Shown: positions 45,704-55,208, counted from the first letter of the stretch. The stretch is DNA of 64,000 nt from Planctomycetia bacterium (GCA_014192425.1 BJHK01000008.1:109472-173471), one strand, 5' to 3'. Notes: generated from the sequence alone by a model not told the origin. Program-made: numbers and translations.

Positions 45704-47282
45704 GAACCTTCAGGGCCAGGCCGATCGCCACGATCACGCCGACGCCAACCGCGACCCAGAACCCGATCGGCAACGCCGCAAGGCCTTGCTTTCGCTGGAG
45801 CTCCGCCGGTGCCGCCTGCGGTTCGGTGCCGGCCTTCGCGGCGGCCGGACCGCCAGACTTTGCGGCGGCTGGAGCGCCGGCCTTTGCGGAGGCCGGTGAC
45901 GGAGGGGCGGTGCTTCGCGGAGCGGCGGCCTTGGGGCCGGTGTCGATGCGAATCTCCCCATGTGTGTCGGGCCCCGTGGGCTGGTTCTGACCGCCGCGGC
46001 CGACGGCGGAACCGCCCGGGATGCCGTGCGTTCCAGAATCACCATTCGGCCCCGGCCGCCGTCTCACGACCGGAATTCCACTGGAACTCGACTCCGGCCC
46101 CGTTCCGGGCCCCTCGAGGCTGCCGATCACCGACGAGCCGGATTCGCCCGCCCCGCGCCGCTGGAGGACGGGCCGCCGCAGCGGTTGCCGGTCGGGTCGG
46201 CCCAGGCCGCCCTCCTGCCCGAGCCAGGCCCCCAGCGAATCGGCCACTTCGCGGGCCGTCTGCGGCCGGGCATCGGGATGCTTCTCCAGCATGCGGTAGT
46301 ACAACTCCACGATCGCCGGCGGCACGTCGGCCCGCGCCTCGAGGATGTTCGGCGGCCGCTGCTTCATCTGGGCCTGGATCCGCTCCACCAGCGTTCCCTT
46401 GGCGAAGGGGGCGCGGCCGGTGAGGATGTAGAACAGCGTGCAGCCGAGGGCGTAGATGTCTGAGCGGGCGTCGGCGAGATGGCTGTCGCGGGCCTGCTCA
46501 GGCGACAGGTAGTCCGCCGTGCCGAGCACCTTCTCGTCGTACGTCCGGGTCAGCGACTCGTCCTCCGAAGCGCCTTCGAAGGCGAGGCCGAGATCGAGGA
46601 TCTTGACAACACCGCGCTTGTCGAGCACGAGGTTCGCCGGCTTGATGTCGCGGTGGACGAGCCCCTCCTCGTGGGCGTGCTGGAGCCCGAGCGCCGCCTG
46701 GCGGATGAAGTCGACGGCGTCGCGGATCTCGAGCGGCCCGTCCCGCTTCACCTTGGCATGCAGATCCTCCCCGTCCACGTATTCCATGGCGATGAAGTGG
46801 ATCGAGCCGGACGTGTCGAGGTCGAACGTGCGCACGATGTTCGGATGGCTGAGCCGGGCCGCATGCCGTGCCTCGCGTTCGAAGCGGGCGAGGAAGGAGG
46901 ACTGCTCGACCCGCTTCAGGGGGAGCACCTTGATCGCCGCCTTGCTCCGCAGCGTGACGTGTTCCGCCAGATAGACGGTGCTCATGCCCCCAATGCCGAG
47001 CACGCGGAGCAGCCGGTACTTGCCGAGCACGAAACCCTTGTGCCGTCCCTTGAGCAATTGATCGATCTGCCAGCGAGTGAGCAGGCCGCCGTCGATGAGC
47101 GATCCCACCAGTTCCTCGGGCACCGGCAGCGAACGATCGGGCCAGCGGGCGAGGGCGGCCTCGAGCCGGTGCGGTTCCACGAGTCCGCTCTTGTGGAGAA
47201 CGGTCACGAAGTCGTCGATGGAGCGGACTGGCTCGGCCACGATGGGAAAGATTCCTCGGCTCTGCGCGGCGGACGTTGCCAC
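45690..47282 (-). CDS. Membrane-anchored serine/threonine protein kinase
   Basis: A 530-residue Hanks-type kinase. An N-terminal planctomycete-type region (about 18-85: DDFVTVLHKSGLVEPHRLE, GLLTRWQIDQLLKGRHKGF) precedes the kinase domain at about 90-350. The glycine loop LGIGGMSTVYLA, Lys of AAIKVLP, catalytic HRDIKPANLVL and DLGLAFE (DFG variant) are present. The tail is Pro/Gly/Ser-rich and ends in one membrane segment (about 500-522, FWVAVGVGVIVAIGLAL) with four residues outside. The kinase domain should be cytoplasmic. The N-terminal motif is characteristic of planctomycete kinases. Confidence 0.93.
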   Translation of the reverse strand: MATSAAQSRGIFPIVAEPVRSIDDFVTVLHKSGLVEPHRLEAALARWPDRSLPVPEELVGSLIDGGLLTRWQIDQLLKGRHKGFVLGKYRLLRVLGIGGMSTVYLAEHVTLRSKAAIKVLPLKRVEQSSFLARFEREARHAARLSHPNIVRTFDLDTSGSIHFIAMEYVDGEDLHAKVKRDGPLEIRDAVDFIRQAALGLQHAHEEGLVHRDIKPANLVLDKRGVVKILDLGLAFEGASEDESLTRTYDEKVLGTADYLSPEQARDSHLADARSDIYALGCTLFYILTGRAPFAKGTLVERIQAQMKQRPPNILEARADVPPAIVELYYRMLEKHPDARPQTAREVADSLGAWLGQEGGLGRPDRQPLRRPVLQRRGAGESGSSVIGSLEGPGTGPESSSSGIPVVRRRPGPNGDSGTHGIPGGSAVGRGGQNQPTGPDTHGEIRIDTGPKAAAPRSTAPPSPASAKAGAPAAAKSGGPAAAKAGTEPQAAPAELQRKQGLAALPIGFWVAVGVGVIVAIGLALKVLRVW

Positions 47283-47364
47283 GGGCCTCCCGCCTCCCTA
47301 GCATACCGCGGTTTCCGGGGCCGGAGCGACCCTCCCCCGGCGGGCCCGTCGCCCGGGGTATCCC

Positions 47365-47598
47365 GTGGACATCGTCCTTTACACCCGTCGCGGTTGCCAT
47401 CTCTGCGAGGCGGCCGAGGATCTGCTCGCCCAGGTGGGGGTTGGCGTCCGCCTCGTGGATATCGACACCGTCACGGCCCTGCGCGATCGCTACGGCCTGC
47501 GGGTGCCGGTCCTGGAAATGGACGGGCAGCCGATCACCGAGGGGCGATTCCGGGAGGAAGACGTCCGCCGGCTGCGGCGCGTGCTCACGCGAGGTTGA
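47365..47598 (+). CDS. Glutaredoxin-like small thiol protein
   Basis: A 77-residue glutaredoxin/DUF836-type protein starting at a GTG. The redox motif is CHLC at residues 12-15 (YTRRGCHLCEAAEDLL), with cis-Pro in RVPVLEMDG near residue 49 and the C-terminal TEGRFREEDVRR. The function is probably a general thiol-disulfide carrier. Its stop overlaps the convergent HAD phosphatase gene by 14 bases. Confidence 0.85.
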   Translation: MDIVLYTRRGCHLCEAAEDLLAQVGVGVRLVDIDTVTALRDRYGLRVPVLEMDGQPITEGRFREEDVRRLRRVLTRG

Positions 47599-48205
47599 TC
47601 CCGCGGCGGCCGAGGGCGGCCAGCAGGCCGGTCGTCGATTCGAAGACCTCGGCGTCCCAGCCGGCCTGCCGGGCAGCGGCGACGTTGTCCGGCAGGTCGT
47701 CGCAGAAGAAGATCCGCTCCGGCGGCACGCCCGCGAGGCGGGCCGCCGTGGAGTAGATCTCCGGTTCGGGCTTCATCTGCCGCACCTCGTGGCTGAGCAC
47801 GATCGGCGAAAAATGCCCCGGCAGAATCGCGTAGCCGGCGTCGACGAGATGCCGCCAGTGCGGGTCGCAGGTGTTCGAGAGGATGCCGATCGGGCAGCCT
47901 GCCCGCTCCAGGGCCGCGATCACTGGGACGATGGCGACGTTGAGCGTGAACATGTCGCTGGCGGCGAGCGCCAGGTCGGCCGCGTCCGACTTGGTTTCCG
48001 TGCGCCGGGAGAACTCCGCATGGAATTCTCCCCAGTCGATCGCCCCACGCTCCAGCCGCGCCTGCAAACCTCCCTCCATCACCACCTCGTGAATCCGTCC
48101 GGGATCGGCGCCGCTGACGGCGCTCATCTGCCGGAACGACCGCGGCCTGTCGAACAGGAACAGGACGTTGCCGAGGTCGAAGAACACGAACGCGGGCTGG
48201 TGCAT
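47585..48205 (-). CDS. HAD-superfamily phosphatase (YihX-like)
   Basis: A 206-residue HAD-IA hydrolase. Motif I is FFDLGNVLF with the nucleophile Asp; the second Asp of the usual DxD is a Gly, as in YihX-type sugar phosphatases. Motif II is ILSNTC, motif III the Lys of RQMKPEPEIY, and motif IV IFFCDDLPDNV. A four-helix cap lies between residues about 17 and 90. Probable small-molecule or sugar-phosphate phosphatase. Confidence 0.9.
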   Translation of the reverse strand: MHQPAFVFFDLGNVLFLFDRPRSFRQMSAVSGADPGRIHEVVMEGGLQARLERGAIDWGEFHAEFSRRTETKSDAADLALAASDMFTLNVAIVPVIAALERAGCPIGILSNTCDPHWRHLVDAGYAILPGHFSPIVLSHEVRQMKPEPEIYSTAARLAGVPPERIFFCDDLPDNVAAARQAGWDAEVFESTTGLLAALGRRGINLA

Positions 48206-48230
48206 GGACGTACTGCGCGGCGGATGCCGT

Positions 48231-49142
48231 TCAACGGGGTACGGGAAGGGACTCTATCGGCACGGCGGGCCCGGGGGCGATGACCGCGCCGGGGGGGAGT
48301 TGTTCGGGCGGAATCGGGGCGCCGTACACGGGGCCCGGCGGCGCGGCGCCGGGGCCGGGGAACGTCGGGTTCGCGTTGCCCCCGTCGGGGGCCTGGTAGT
48401 AGGGCTCCGGCTGCGGCACCGGGGCGACGCCGAGTTTTGCCAGCAGTCGGGTGAGCATCCGTTGCTCGAGCAACGGATCGGGCCCGAGCGGGATCCAGCC
48501 GAGGGTCGCCGTCGGGGTGGCGACCGGCCGGGGCTGATCGCCGACCTGCTGCCCGAGCGTGGGCAGGGGCGTGCCGTAGCGATAGAGCGAATCGTCATTG
48601 CGGAACGACGCCCCGCCGGCGGTGGCCCGCATCGGCCGGGCGACGTGCTCCAGCTCCTTCTGCACCGCGACCTCGATTCGCCAGCCGGCGGGGTCGGCCG
48701 CGAGCCGCAGCGTGCCCACGCGACGAATCGACTGCATCGTCGCCTCGAGCCGCTCGCGGAAGCCGACCGAGTCGGCCCGCCAGGGCTCGAGCAGCGTGGC
48801 GCCTGTCTGGGGGAAGGTGTCGATCCGTCCCTCGGTCGGCACGCCATCGTTGAAGATCACCCGCTGTTCCTGCCGGATCTTGAAGAAGTCGTCGGCCACG
48901 TCGACGAGGTGCTTCCAGACGAACTCGGCGTCGAGCGGCGGAATGACGACGGAGTTGCGCGGGGCCGCGGGGGTGACGGCAGCCAGCGGTCCGGCGGGCC
49001 CGATGACGGTCCCTGCCGGGAGCGGCGCGAAGGGGTTGGGTGCCTGTCCCGGCGCCGGCAGGGGCTCGGCCCCGCGCACCTGTCCGGCGGCGAGGCTGAT
49101 CGCGAGGGCGACGGGCTGAAGGAATCGACGCATCGGGGGCAT
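48231..49142 (-). CDS. Exported Pro-rich protein of unknown function
   Basis: About 303 residues, with a signal peptide FLQPVALAISLAAGQVRGAE. I do not recognise a family. The central part (about 65-190) is globular: FVWKHLVDVADDFFKIRQEQRVI, GRIDTFPQTGATLLEPWRADS and a WRIEVAVQKELE strand. The flanks are Pro/Ala/Gly-rich and low in complexity. It looks like a planctomycete lineage-type exported protein. The start is uncertain (ATG at 49142 or 49133; neither has a good ribosome-binding site). The 148 bases to the next upstream gene contain nothing recognisable. Confidence 0.65.
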   Translation of the reverse strand: MPPMRRFLQPVALAISLAAGQVRGAEPLPAPGQAPNPFAPLPAGTVIGPAGPLAAVTPAAPRNSVVIPPLDAEFVWKHLVDVADDFFKIRQEQRVIFNDGVPTEGRIDTFPQTGATLLEPWRADSVGFRERLEATMQSIRRVGTLRLAADPAGWRIEVAVQKELEHVARPMRATAGGASFRNDDSLYRYGTPLPTLGQQVGDQPRPVATPTATLGWIPLGPDPLLEQRMLTRLLAKLGVAPVPQPEPYYQAPDGGNANPTFPGPGAAPPGPVYGAPIPPEQLPPGAVIAPGPAVPIESLPVPR

Positions 49143-49290
49143 GCCGGCGGGAATCGGGGGCGGGATCGTCGTCGATCGCGCATCCGGGTTCAAGGCCATT
49201 TTCCGCCGCGGAGGCGGCCCCGCTGGCCGCGGAACAGGCCGAAGCCCGCCGAGCGTGCCGGCCGCCCGGATGCCCCGCCGCCCCGGCTGG

Positions 49291-51303
49291 CTATCGGTCG
49301 AGCGGCAGGATCCAGACGTTGCGGAACCGGGTCGGGCTGTCGTGATCCTGGAGGAAGAGCGGGCCCTGGCCCGTCTCCAGCAGCCGGCTCTCGATCCGGC
49401 GGAGGTGGTCCGTCGCCCCGTGCAGGTACGGATGGAAGGGGGACCGTGGCTCGGTGAACGCGACGCCGTTCTGCACGAGCCGGCCGTTGAGCCAGGCGGT
49501 CACCCGGCCCGGCGTGGTGATCCGGCCGGCCGCGTCACGCCGCGGCGCGATGAAGCGGATGTCGAACACCTGCCACTCCCCCGCCGGCCGCGCGGCATTC
49601 ACGATCGGCGCGGCGTAGCGATACAGCGCCCCCTGGTCCTGATCGCCGGGGGGCTGTGCGTTGGCAGAGTCGTAGATCTGCAGCTCGTAGTGGCCGTGCA
49701 GGTAGATGCCGCTGTTGCCGCGGGCGGCGGGATTGGTGGCGAACTCGACGTGGATGTCGGCGTCGCGGAACGACGCTCTCGACACGATGTGGTTCGACCG
49801 CGCGCCGTTCGGCCGCACCTCGAGCACGCCGTCGCGGACCGGCCAGTCGATCGCCCCACCGGCCGTGCTCGTGAAGGCCGGGCCGGCGGCCGCGGCAGCG
49901 GCGCCGATGAGCAAGATCGCGCCGGGCGGCGGCTGCACCGGCAGCGGGGCCTGAAGCGGATGGAAGGCGGGATGATCGGGTCCGGCCGGCGGCCGGCCGA
50001 GCAGTGTCCGGTCGGCGAAGTCGGCGAACCGCTCCCAGTCGTAGTCGATCAGGTCGTGGCGACCCGTGCGCACGTGGTAGCCGATCGTCCGGCCCACCGG
50101 TGTGTCGACCGGGGGCCAGTCGGTCGTGCCCAGCCCCTCGAGGTCGTGGAGCTTCCACGCCGGTCCGGCCGCGACCGCCGCGAGGAACTCGCCGCGCGGA
50201 TCGGCCCAGCGGTCCTCGCCGGCGCTGGCCACGTACAAGGGCCGGGGCGCCGCCATCGCCAGGAGCACGTGCTGGTCGAAGGGCATCTCCGTCTCGCGGC
50301 CGGCGAAGCGGGCGAACGCCGGGCAGAACCAGTGGGGGAAGCGCCGGCCGATGGCCGCGACCGACTCGCCGAAGTTGCGCCGCGACAGGGCCGCGCCGGC
50401 GCAGCCCGACTCGTTGGACACGACCATCGCGAACCGCTCGTTGCAGGCGCCGGCCCACAGCGCCGCCTTGCCGAGCCGGGAATGACCGACCACGATCACG
50501 CGGCCGGGATCGACCTCGGGGAGCGTTCGCAGCCAGTCGAGGATGCGCGACAGGCCCCAGGCCCAGGCGCCGATCGCGCCCGGCTCGTCGTCGGGCAGGT
50601 CGCCGCCGGCGGGGCGGCCGAGGGCCGGTAGCAGGCTGTCACCGCGGCCGTCCGGCCGGTCGGGAAAGAAATCGCCGCAGCAGGCCGTGGCCATGCCGTA
50701 GCCGCGTTCGAGCATCCGTTCCACCGGCCAGCGCTGGGCGCAGATGCCGCGCGAACCGGCGCCGGCCCGGTTGCCGACGATGCCGGCCCCGGCCGCGTCC
50801 GCCAGCCATGCCGAGCAGAGGCGGATGCCCGGGTCGGGGTGCTCCGCCTGGTTGCCGTGGAAGTTCAGGCCGAGAAACACCGGCACGGGACGATCCGACC
50901 GCGGCAGGTAGAGGAGCACGTCCACGAGGTTCGCGGCGTCCCCCATCCGCAGCCGGGCCTGAACGCGAACGGCGGGGAGGTCGCCCGCCAGCGTGACCGG
51001 CGTCCGCTCGACGGCGCCGGCGGCGGTCACGTCCACGGCGGGCAGCCGGCGGCCGAACAGGTTCTTCTCGAGCAGCGCGAACTGATGGGGGCGGACGGTG
51101 TCGCGCCAGGCCGCCACGGACGTCGCCCGGGTTCCATTCGGGCCCGCGAGGAGATCGGGGAGCGCGGAGGTGCCGACCTTCGCCTCGTCGTAGTTCACCG
51201 CCGGCTCGGCCGGCACGGCGAGCCCGCCCGTTGCGAGCAGCAGGCAGGCCGCGGCCGCCACGCTGCGGGTGCTCGAGCACGGGATCGGGGCGGCGGCTGC
51301 CAT
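49291..51303 (-). CDS. Glucuronoyl esterase (CE15-like) fused to DUF1080 domain
   Basis: A 670-residue exported two-domain protein; the start is ATG 51303, opening a signal peptide. Residues about 60-425 form an alpha/beta hydrolase like CE15 4-O-methyl-glucuronoyl methylesterases: nucleophile Ser275 in VVGHSRLGKAAL, NESGCAGAALSRR, and PFDQHVLLA. Residues about 465-668 are a DUF1080/3-keto-disaccharide hydrolase jelly roll (VSRASFRDADIHVEF, NSGIYLHGHYELQIYDS, GRVTAWLNG...). Together they suggest attack on glucuronoxylan-lignin esters or a related uronate polysaccharide, with DUF1080 binding or cleaving sugar. It lies 31 bases downstream of the FGE-like gene. Confidence 0.87.
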   Translation of the reverse strand: MAAAAPIPCSSTRSVAAAACLLLATGGLAVPAEPAVNYDEAKVGTSALPDLLAGPNGTRATSVAAWRDTVRPHQFALLEKNLFGRRLPAVDVTAAGAVERTPVTLAGDLPAVRVQARLRMGDAANLVDVLLYLPRSDRPVPVFLGLNFHGNQAEHPDPGIRLCSAWLADAAGAGIVGNRAGAGSRGICAQRWPVERMLERGYGMATACCGDFFPDRPDGRGDSLLPALGRPAGGDLPDDEPGAIGAWAWGLSRILDWLRTLPEVDPGRVIVVGHSRLGKAALWAGACNERFAMVVSNESGCAGAALSRRNFGESVAAIGRRFPHWFCPAFARFAGRETEMPFDQHVLLAMAAPRPLYVASAGEDRWADPRGEFLAAVAAGPAWKLHDLEGLGTTDWPPVDTPVGRTIGYHVRTGRHDLIDYDWERFADFADRTLLGRPPAGPDHPAFHPLQAPLPVQPPPGAILLIGAAAAAAGPAFTSTAGGAIDWPVRDGVLEVRPNGARSNHIVSRASFRDADIHVEFATNPAARGNSGIYLHGHYELQIYDSANAQPPGDQDQGALYRYAAPIVNAARPAGEWQVFDIRFIAPRRDAAGRITTPGRVTAWLNGRLVQNGVAFTEPRSPFHPYLHGATDHLRRIESRLLETGQGPLFLQDHDSPTRFRNVWILPLDR

Positions 51304-51334
51304 GAGGTGTGTTCGGGCGCGTGCCGGCGGGCGC

Positions 51335-52189
51335 TCAGGGGGCGGGCCGCACGTCGCAGGCGACCCGGAGGCCAAAGTAGTTCCGCGCCAGCTGGGGGCC
51401 GATCATCGTTTCGTTGCGGCCCCGAAACGCCGCCTGGCAGCGCCGCGGGACGTCGCCATAGGCGCCGCCGCGGAACACGCGGTGCGTCCCCTCGGGCCGC
51501 ACCGGGTCGTCCGCCGGCAGGTGATGGGGGAATTTCTCCACGTCGTAAGCGTCGATGCAGGGCTGGTAGAGGTTGCCATGCATGTCGTGCAGGCCCCACG
51601 GGTTGGCCGGATGCCGGTCCACCGGGGTCGGCCGGCCGATCTTGCTTTCTATGCAGTTCATCTTCGTCGTGTCGCGGTCGTTGCCGTACCAGTACTTCGT
51701 GGTCGTGCCGGCCCGACAGGCGTACTCCCACTCGGCCTCGGTCGGCAGCCGGTAGGTGCGGCCGGCCCCCCGCTCCTCGGGCAGGTCGTTGAGTGCGGCG
51801 CAGAACTCGCGGGCCGCGTTCCAGGAGATCGTGTCCACGGGCAGGACGGCCGGATCCCCTTCCTTGTGGGACGACGGGTTCTTGCCCATCACCGCCTCGT
51901 ACTGCTTCTGCGTCACCAGGGTCGCGCCGAGGTGGAAGGGCTTGGTGATCCGCACCTGGTGCGGCTGGTTGTAGTGCCACTCCTTGTCCCCCATCGTGAA
52001 CTCGCCGGCCGGGATCGCCACCAGCCGCATGCCGACCGAATTCGTGAAGCCGCCCAGGGCCGCCGGGCGGGGGGCATCGGGTTCGGCCGCGGCCGCGCCG
52101 GCGTTGCCGAGCAGGAGGGCGAGGCCGAGGATCGCGGACCGCCGCAGCGGGCCGCGCGGGTGTCGGGGAAAGGGTGCGGCTCCGCACAT
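51335..52189 (-). CDS. Exported formylglycine-generating-enzyme-like protein
   Basis: A 284-residue secreted FGE-sulfatase domain protein with an N-terminal signal peptide (SAILGLALLLGNAGAAAAE). It follows the family outline: GMRLVAIPAGEFTMGD, VTQKQYEAVMGKNPS, PVDTISWNAAREFC, RLPTEAEWEYACRAG, WGLHDMHGNLYQ, RVFRGGAYGDV, and a final RNYFGLRVAC. Many planctomycete members are not sulfatase activators but exported binding domains. No sulfatase gene is nearby, so I call it FGE-like only. It is the first gene before the esterase and probably shares its operon. Confidence 0.85.
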   Translation of the reverse strand: MCGAAPFPRHPRGPLRRSAILGLALLLGNAGAAAAEPDAPRPAALGGFTNSVGMRLVAIPAGEFTMGDKEWHYNQPHQVRITKPFHLGATLVTQKQYEAVMGKNPSSHKEGDPAVLPVDTISWNAAREFCAALNDLPEERGAGRTYRLPTEAEWEYACRAGTTTKYWYGNDRDTTKMNCIESKIGRPTPVDRHPANPWGLHDMHGNLYQPCIDAYDVEKFPHHLPADDPVRPEGTHRVFRGGAYGDVPRRCQAAFRGRNETMIGPQLARNYFGLRVACDVRPAP

Positions 52190-52414
52190 GCGACGTCTCT
52201 GTCCTGGCCTGAAACCGGCGCTCGACCGGATGCAAGAAGAGTGTAGCGGAACGCCGGGATCCGGTCGCCCGGCGCGGCCGAGCGGCGGCCGGCGCTCGCG
52301 CGCGGCCGCCGGCCGCTTGCGACCGGTGTTCTGCCGGGGCTATGTTTCGCGCGGCCGGCGCCGGGTGGCGCCCGGCGTGCGTCCCTTCCTGCGTCCCTAG
52401 CCCAACGGCCCCCC

Positions 52415-53401
52415 ATGACCGGTTCTGCCGCGACTCCCGAGAGCCCGGTCCCGCGCCGCTCGTTTCTGGCCCGATCTTCCGCCGTCGCACTCGGGCTCGG
52501 GGCGATCGACGTCGTCGCGCAGGCCGATCCGGCGCCGGCGCCGCGCCCACCGGATGCCGCACCGGCGCCCTGGAAATACTGCCTCAACACCAGCACCATC
52601 CAGGGCCAGGTCGTTCCCCTTGTCGATCAGATCGAGGTCGCCCGGCGGGCGGGCTACGATTCGATCGAAGTCTGGCTGCGCGACATCGACACCTTCCAGC
52701 GCGGCGGCGGGATGCTCGCCGACGCCCGTAAGCGGATTGCCGACGCCGGCCTGACGGTCGAAAGCGCGATCGCCTTCGCGCCATGGATCGTCGCCGACGA
52801 CGCCGCGCACGCGAAGGCCATCGATCAGGCGAAGCGGGACATGGAAACGATCGTCGCCATCGGTGGCACGCGGATCGCGGCCCCGCCGGCGGGAGCAGTC
52901 GATGGGGAGCGTCTCGATCTCGACCAGGCGGGCCGGCGCTATCGGGCCCTGCTCGAAGCCGGTCGCCAGGTCGGGTGCATCCCGCAACTCGAGGTCTGGG
53001 GCTTTTCCCGAAACCTGTCCCGGCTCGAGGAGGTCCTGTATGTGGCCGCGGCCGCACGGCATCCCGACGCCTGTGTGCTGCCGGACGTCTACCACCTCTA
53101 CAGAGGCGGTTCGAATTTCGACGACCTGGCGCTGCTGGCGGGCAGCAAGATCCACGTATTTCACGTCAACGACTATCCAGACCTGCCGCGCGACGCGATC
53201 ACGGATGCCGATCGCGTTTATCCGGGCGACGGCGTCGCGCCGCTGATCCGGATCCTCAGGACCGTGACGGCGAGCGGCTTCAGGGGCGTGCTTTCGCTGG
53301 AACTGTTCAACCCCACCTACTGGCGCATGCCGCCACTCGACAACGCGACGGAGGGCCTGCGGAAGATGCGGGCGGCCGTCGAGCGGGCCCGCGCCGGTTG
53401 A
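52415..53401 (+). CDS. Tat-exported sugar isomerase/epimerase-like TIM barrel
   Basis: A 328-residue protein. A Tat-type leader (RRSFLARSSAVALGLGA from residue 14) precedes a xylose isomerase-like TIM barrel. VEVARRAGYDSIEVWLRD, IPQLEVWGFS, CVLPDVYHLYRGG, IHVFHVNDYP and GVLSLELFN supply the Glu, Asp, His and Glu metal-ligand positions of the superfamily. It is divergent from the FGE-like gene across 225 bases. The substrate is unknown; secreted forms are frequent in planctomycetes. Confidence 0.83.
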   Translation: MTGSAATPESPVPRRSFLARSSAVALGLGAIDVVAQADPAPAPRPPDAAPAPWKYCLNTSTIQGQVVPLVDQIEVARRAGYDSIEVWLRDIDTFQRGGGMLADARKRIADAGLTVESAIAFAPWIVADDAAHAKAIDQAKRDMETIVAIGGTRIAAPPAGAVDGERLDLDQAGRRYRALLEAGRQVGCIPQLEVWGFSRNLSRLEEVLYVAAAARHPDACVLPDVYHLYRGGSNFDDLALLAGSKIHVFHVNDYPDLPRDAITDADRVYPGDGVAPLIRILRTVTASGFRGVLSLELFNPTYWRMPPLDNATEGLRKMRAAVERARAG

Positions 53402-53564
53402 AATCGGCGCGGCCGGGCGGCGGCCGCCTCTGGCCGGCAGGGCCGGCACGATCGACACGATCCGCACCGCGGCGCCGGCCGGCCCCGGGGCGGGCGGCGG
53501 CCCGGCAGCCTGCCGATACCGAGGGTAGCCTTGCATCCCCGCCCTGCCGCTGTCCGGACCAGCC

Positions 53565-54515
53565 ATGAAGACATCTGCGTCACCGTCGCCTCCGCCCGGC
53601 TTCAGCCTCGTGGAACTGCTGGTCGTGATCGCGATCGTGGCCGCGCTGCTCGGCCTGCTCCTGCCCGCCGTGCAGATGGCGCGGCAGGCCGCGGCCCGCA
53701 CCGGCTGCCGCAGCGACCTCAGACAGATCGGCATCGCGCTGCAGGCCCACCTCGAGGCGAAGAAGGCGTTTCCGTTCGCGTCGGGGCGGCCGCGGCCGGG
53801 CACGATCAAGCACCAGGATTCCCGGCACATCGAGGGTGTCGAATACATCCGCCCCCAGTCGTGGGCGGTCAGCATCCTCCCCTACGTGGAGCAGCCGGCG
53901 ATCGCCGCGCTCTACGACATGTACTGCCTGGCCTGCGCTCCCGAGGACCAGGAGCCGACGGTGGTCTCGGCGCCGATCGGGTTGTTCAACGCCCGCTCGG
54001 GCGTCGCTGGCGGCATTGACTTCGCCGCCCTGCTCGGACCCGGTCCGGTGGTCCCCGATCTCGGGCTGCGCGTCGAGCAGTGGTGCTATCCCGCGTCGCC
54101 GACGCCGGCGGAGTTCACGGGACTGCTCGTCCCCGAGGGGCTCGGCTGGATCGAGGGGGGCTCCGGCTACCGGTTTCCGATCGCCTCCCGGCCGGTCCGG
54201 GAGATCAGCGTGACCGACGGCCTGTCGAACACGCTGGTGCTGGCCGAGAGCGGCGACCATTCGACCGACGGCGGGCTGACCTGGAACACGCCCCGCTACT
54301 GCTGGCCGTTCATGGTCGACGTGGGCCGGTATGCGGACGCGGGCCGCGGCGCGGCGGAGTCGGTGGTGGCCCGCTCCCTGCTGCCGCGGTCCCGCCGCGC
54401 CGACGGGCTCGTCGTGGCGCTCGCCGGCGACGGCTCGGTGCGGTTGCTCGACGAAACGCTCGACGCCGCCATCCTCGCCGCGCTCGTCAGCCGCGCCGGC
54501 GGTGAGCGTCCCTGA
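53565..54515 (+). CDS. DUF1559 prepilin-like protein
   Basis: A 316-residue protein. The type IV prepilin signal [19 protein letters not shown] places cleavage after Gly12, with Glu at mature position 5. The next part ([39 protein letters not shown]) is the DUF1559 signature. The C-terminal end with a [16 protein letters not shown] strand fits the family. DUF1559 proteins are greatly expanded in planctomycetes and are a good lineage marker. They are probably pseudopilins of a secretion or uptake apparatus. It is monocistronic. Confidence 0.93.
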   Translation: MKTSASPSPPPGFSLVELLVVIAIVAALLGLLLPAVQMARQAAARTGCRSDLRQIGIALQAHLEAKKAFPFASGRPRPGTIKHQDSRHIEGVEYIRPQSWAVSILPYVEQPAIAALYDMYCLACAPEDQEPTVVSAPIGLFNARSGVAGGIDFAALLGPGPVVPDLGLRVEQWCYPASPTPAEFTGLLVPEGLGWIEGGSGYRFPIASRPVREISVTDGLSNTLVLAESGDHSTDGGLTWNTPRYCWPFMVDVGRYADAGRGAAESVVARSLLPRSRRADGLVVALAGDGSVRLLDETLDAAILAALVSRAGGERP

Positions 54516-54521
54516 CGGGCG

Positions 54522-55208
54522 TCAGCAGCAGCCGAGCCGGCCGGCGAGCTCGCCGAAGCGACGCTCGTGGCGGCCGTTGGAGGTGTGCATGTGCTCCCCC
54601 TGGGATATGACCCGCAGCCGGTCGTCGCGGTCGAGCCCCTGACCGCGGAGGATCCGCTCGAAGGGGGCCCGGATGGGGGCGTAGACGACGAGCAGCTTGT
54701 GCTCGTCGAACTGCACCTCCAGCGACTGCTCGGGATGCATCACGGCGATGCCGCTGCAGCCGTCGTTGAGGAGCAGGTCCTCGAAGTCCCAGAGGATGCT
54801 TTCCAGCACGAGCCGCTCGATGCCGGAGCGGGTGAACTCGCGCCGCCCGGCGGCCTCGTCGTGCGTCGATTCCAGCACCACGTCGCAGGTGTCGCCGAGC
54901 GGGTCGAGCAGCGCCATGAACGTCTCGAACAGCGTCTCCCCCGACACGGCCGCGACCAGCGCCGGCAGCCGCGACCCGCCGGCGGGATCGACGAAGGCGT
55001 CGTGGCGGTAGCCGGCGCGGGGCACGACGTCGAGCCGCCAGCCGGGCCGAATCGCGTCGGTGAGCAGGAACCGGCCGTACTGGGCGCGGGCGAGGTGGGC
55101 ATCGAGGGCGGCGCCGTCGGGCGCGGCCGGCTGCTCGTCGGGAATCGAGACGGCCTTGAGGGGGGGCGCGGAGCGGGTCACCGGGGCGGGATTGTCGGGA
55201 AGTCGCAT
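54522..55208 (-). CDS. Conserved protein of unknown function
   Basis: A 228-residue soluble protein I do not recognise. The ATG at 55208 is chosen; the frame runs open upstream through the repeats before guaB without protein character. Visible features are LARAQYGRFLLTDAIRPGWRLDVVPRAGYRHD, VLESTHDEAAGRREFTRSGI, a WDFEDLLLNDGCSGIAVM segment with an acidic patch, and the end HTSNGRHERRFGELA. There is no signal peptide or membrane segment. It is convergent with DUF1559, with six bases between stops. Probably a lineage-restricted conserved protein. Confidence 0.65.
   Translation of the reverse strand: MRLPDNPAPVTRSAPPLKAVSIPDEQPAAPDGAALDAHLARAQYGRFLLTDAIRPGWRLDVVPRAGYRHDAFVDPAGGSRLPALVAAVSGETLFETFMALLDPLGDTCDVVLESTHDEAAGRREFTRSGIERLVLESILWDFEDLLLNDGCSGIAVMHPEQSLEVQFDEHKLLVVYAPIRAPFERILRGQGLDRDDRLRVISQGEHMHTSNGRHERRFGELAGRLGCC

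Noticed and set aside
51335..52189. Genuine sulfatase activator
   Set aside because: No sulfatase gene occurs in the window and the protein is exported with a simple signal peptide. Many planctomycete proteins with this domain are not maturases, so only an FGE-like call is made.
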